Below, piece by piece: positions 6,331 through 8,103 of a stretch of DNA of 8,103 bases. The stretch's first letter is position 1, and every line of letters starts with the position of its first letter. Below the pieces are notes generated by a model. It saw nothing but the letters and a program-made list of their open reading frames with translations. It made no database searches and had not been told where the DNA came from. The stretch comes from Helicobacteraceae bacterium. Its GTDB lineage: Bacteria > Campylobacterota > Campylobacteria > Campylobacterales > Sulfurimonadaceae. The translations under genes were made by a program, and so were the position numbers. Where the stretch lies: NCBI GenBank assembly GCA_027081565.1, contig JALWKG010000019.1:1-8103 (forward strand), in the 5' to 3' direction.

Positions 6331-6354
6331 AAAAAATGAAAAGAAGTGGGTTCG

Positions 6355-7212
6355 ATGACAAAAATCATAGATAACATCTTTGCCAACTCTACCCGTCTCA
6401 TCGCCATCACGGTGCTGTTTATTACGGCGTGGATCTTTACGGTACTGTTTCAAGAGTCACTACTCTCTATGCAGACCTTTGGTATAGACTTTGTAACAGA
6501 GTCCAAATGGGCGCCTAACTTAGAGAAATTTGGTGCTTTTGCAGCCATTATGGGTTCGGTTATCTCGACCTTCTTGGCGATGGTCTTGGCTGTTCCTGTA
6601 GCGATAGGTGTTGCGATCTTCCTGAGCGAGATCGCTCATGAAAAACTAAAGGCACCGGTTGGTGTCTCCATAGAACTTCTAGCGGCGATCCCTTCGGTTA
6701 TCTATGGTATGTGGGGTCTCTTCTACTTTGTGCCTATTGTTCGTGATATCTTTGGGGGCATTGGTATTGGTATGCTCACGGCAGGTATTGTTCTTGCTAT
6801 TATGATCTTGCCTTTCATGGCAGCGGTCACACGTGATGCGATGAACACCACGCCAGACATTTTAAAAGAGTCCGCATATGCACTTGGCGGCACCAAGTGG
6901 GATGTTGTCAGAGACATTGTGATCCCTTACTCTAAGGCAGGGATCATCGGTGCGCTTATCTTGGCACTGGGTCGTGCTATTGGTGAGACCATGGCAGTCA
7001 CCTTTGTTATGGGTAATGTCCACAAAGTCTCTTGGGACCTTACCAAACCCGCAACATCCATTCCGGTAACACTGGCCAACGAGTTTACTGAGGCTGACAC
7101 AGACCTCTACTTTTCAAGTCTCTTTGAGCTTGCGTTGATCTTGTTGGTTATCAGTTTTACTATTATCTCAGTGGCGAAGTTCTACTTCTTACGCCGTAAA
7201 AGGAGATCATAA
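6355..7212 (+). CDS. pstC: phosphate ABC transporter permease PstC
   Basis: One of the two membrane subunits of the high-affinity PstSCAB phosphate importer; 285 aa from the chosen ATG. Six membrane helices are visible, from residues 14-32 to the C-terminal stretch before FYFLRRKRRS. The cytoplasmic EAA loop that contacts PstB reads ESAYALGGTKWDVVRDIVIP from residue 172. The family segment LGRAIGETMAVTFVMGN follows from about residue 206. Start choice: a GTG at 6346 is in frame and adds three residues, but ATG at 6355 has a purine-rich AGAAG/GTGGG upstream whereas the GTG has no binding site, so I prefer the ATG; the difference is small. The stop TAA overlaps the pstA ATG by one base. A Pho box precedes the gene, and no pstS lies between that promoter and pstC, where it commonly sits. 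Confidence 0.94.
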   Translation: MTKIIDNIFANSTRLIAITVLFITAWIFTVLFQESLLSMQTFGIDFVTESKWAPNLEKFGAFAAIMGSVISTFLAMVLAVPVAIGVAIFLSEIAHEKLKAPVGVSIELLAAIPSVIYGMWGLFYFVPIVRDIFGGIGIGMLTAGIVLAIMILPFMAAVTRDAMNTTPDILKESAYALGGTKWDVVRDIVIPYSKAGIIGALILALGRAIGETMAVTFVMGNVHKVSWDLTKPATSIPVTLANEFTEADTDLYFSSLFELALILLVISFTIISVAKFYFLRRKRRS

Positions 7213-8054
7213 TGACAGCCACACAAAAACGGGTTTTGATTAACCGTATTGTTATGGGTCTTTCGACGCTTTCGGCGGCGATTGGTCTCTTTTTTCTTTT
7301 TTGGATCCTTTACGTCTTGGTGAGTAATGGTGTCGAGGCGATCAACTGGGACATCTTTATGTTTGAGGGCGCGCCTCCCGGTTACGAAGAGAGTGGTTTG
7401 AAACAGGCACTGGTCGGTCAACTTATTATTGTGGGTGTAGCGACACTTGTGGGTGTACCACTTGGGATCTTGGCTGGAACCTACTTGAGTGAATATGGTC
7501 AAAAGTCAAAACTGGCAGAGACCATTCGTGACATCTCAGATATTATGATGTCTGCACCAAGTATTGTTGTGGGCTCTTTTGTCTACGCGGTCATGGTTGT
7601 ACCAATGGGTCACTTTAGTGCGTGGGCAGGTATTGTGGCACTGACCATTATCATGCTGCCGATCATCTTGCGTACCACTGATGACATGCTCCACCTTGTT
7701 CCTACAACACTCCGTGAGGCTGCGTTTGCTCTGGGTGCTCCGAAGTATAAGGTTATCACTCAGGTGGTTTATCGTGGTGCCAAAGCGGGTATTTTAACAG
7801 GTATCTTACTTGGTGTAGCGCGTGTGGCAGGTGAGACAGCACCCCTGCTCTTCACCTCATTTAATGACAACTTTATGAGTACAGACCTGATGGAGCCTAT
7901 GGCTTCGCTTACTGTAACCATGTATAATTATGCAACAAGTCCCTATGAGGATTGGCAGCGCCTTGGTTGGGCCGCAGCCTTTATCTTATCTATGTTTATT
8001 CTCGGTCTGAACATCATCGGCCGTTTGGTTCTACTAACGAAAAAAGGCAAATAA
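7212..8054 (+). CDS. pstA: phosphate ABC transporter permease PstA
   Basis: Second membrane subunit of the Pst importer, pairing with PstC to form the channel; 280 aa, a usual length. An N-terminal membrane helix at about residues 15-37 is followed by the extracytoplasmic loop GAPPGYEESGLKQAL and then five more helices. The EAA loop reads REAAFALGAPKYKVITQVV, with E169 and G175. The family segment VARVAGETAPLLFTSF follows (GET at 207-209). AGGAG (7201-7205) lies 6 nt upstream of the ATG, inside the end of pstC. The ATG shares one base with the pstC stop (TAATG), and the pstA stop shares one base with the pstB ATG in the same way. This favours coupled translation and matched amounts of the subunits. 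Confidence 0.95.
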   Translation: MTATQKRVLINRIVMGLSTLSAAIGLFFLFWILYVLVSNGVEAINWDIFMFEGAPPGYEESGLKQALVGQLIIVGVATLVGVPLGILAGTYLSEYGQKSKLAETIRDISDIMMSAPSIVVGSFVYAVMVVPMGHFSAWAGIVALTIIMLPIILRTTDDMLHLVPTTLREAAFALGAPKYKVITQVVYRGAKAGILTGILLGVARVAGETAPLLFTSFNDNFMSTDLMEPMASLTVTMYNYATSPYEDWQRLGWAAAFILSMFILGLNIIGRLVLLTKKGK

Positions 8055-8103
8055 TGGCAACTATCTGTAAGGTAAGCGAAGAGAAAGCGCTCGAGATCAA
8101 AAA
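8054..8103 (+). CDS. pstB: phosphate ABC transporter ATP-binding protein PstB (3' partial)
   Basis: Only the first 16 codons are in the window, reading MATICKVSEEKALEIK. The ATG overlaps the pstA stop by one base (TAATG). No Walker motif is visible because the gene runs off the edge. The assignment comes from its position directly after pstC-pstA, where the ATPase that drives import is expected, and from an N-terminal segment typical of PstB proteins that open with a short tail before the ABC core. Confidence 0.8.
   Translation, partial: MATICKVSEEKALEIK

Overview
The window reads as a phosphate acquisition and sensing locus from a member of the Campylobacterota. Moderate GC content, the style of the proteins (PhoB/PhoR/PhoU, the HPEGDVWTHT-type Cca, the PiT permease) and TAAAAT/TACAAT promoter elements suggest a Sulfurovum-like free-living lineage. 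That placement is inferred from sequence character; no database search was run.

Layout, left to right. (1) Positions 1-1382 hold the C-terminal ~459 codons of a PiT-family inorganic phosphate permease, with an unusual ~79-residue charged insert near its end. (2) Positions 1383-2068 are a 686-bp gap. It contains a weak hairpin at the PiT stop, a REP-like palindrome, a stretch with no recognisable gene, a probable 46-codon minus-strand small gene with a good ribosome binding site, and a Pho-box promoter facing right. (3) Positions 2069-6238 carry a tightly packed rightward series: phoU, phoB, phoR (phoB and phoR overlap by 7 nt) and a CCA-adding tRNA nucleotidyltransferase gene. (4) Positions 6239-6354 hold a second Pho-box promoter with the same geometry as the first, followed by a small leader hairpin. 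(5) Positions 6355-8103 carry pstC, pstA and the first codons of pstB, joined by 1-nt TAATG overlaps.

How the genes work together. PiT gives ion-coupled phosphate uptake. PstC and PstA form the membrane channel of the high-affinity ABC importer and PstB powers it. PhoR is the membrane sensor kinase, PhoB the DNA-binding response regulator, and PhoU links the transporter state to PhoR. Both internal promoters carry two TGTNAC half-sites 11 bp apart, with a -10 hexamer starting 16 nt after the second half-site. This is the arrangement of E. coli PhoB-activated promoters. It implies that PhoB drives both its own phoU-phoB-phoR operon (positive autoregulation) and pstCAB. No periplasmic phosphate-binding gene (pstS) lies next to pstC.

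This is mostly a well-understood system. I found no convincing evidence of a wholly new one. The points most worth a second look are the unannotated small gene divergent from phoU, the matched Pho boxes, the coiled-coil insert in PiT, the missing pstS, the degenerate metal motif in PhoU, and the tRNA-maturation gene embedded in the Pho cluster.
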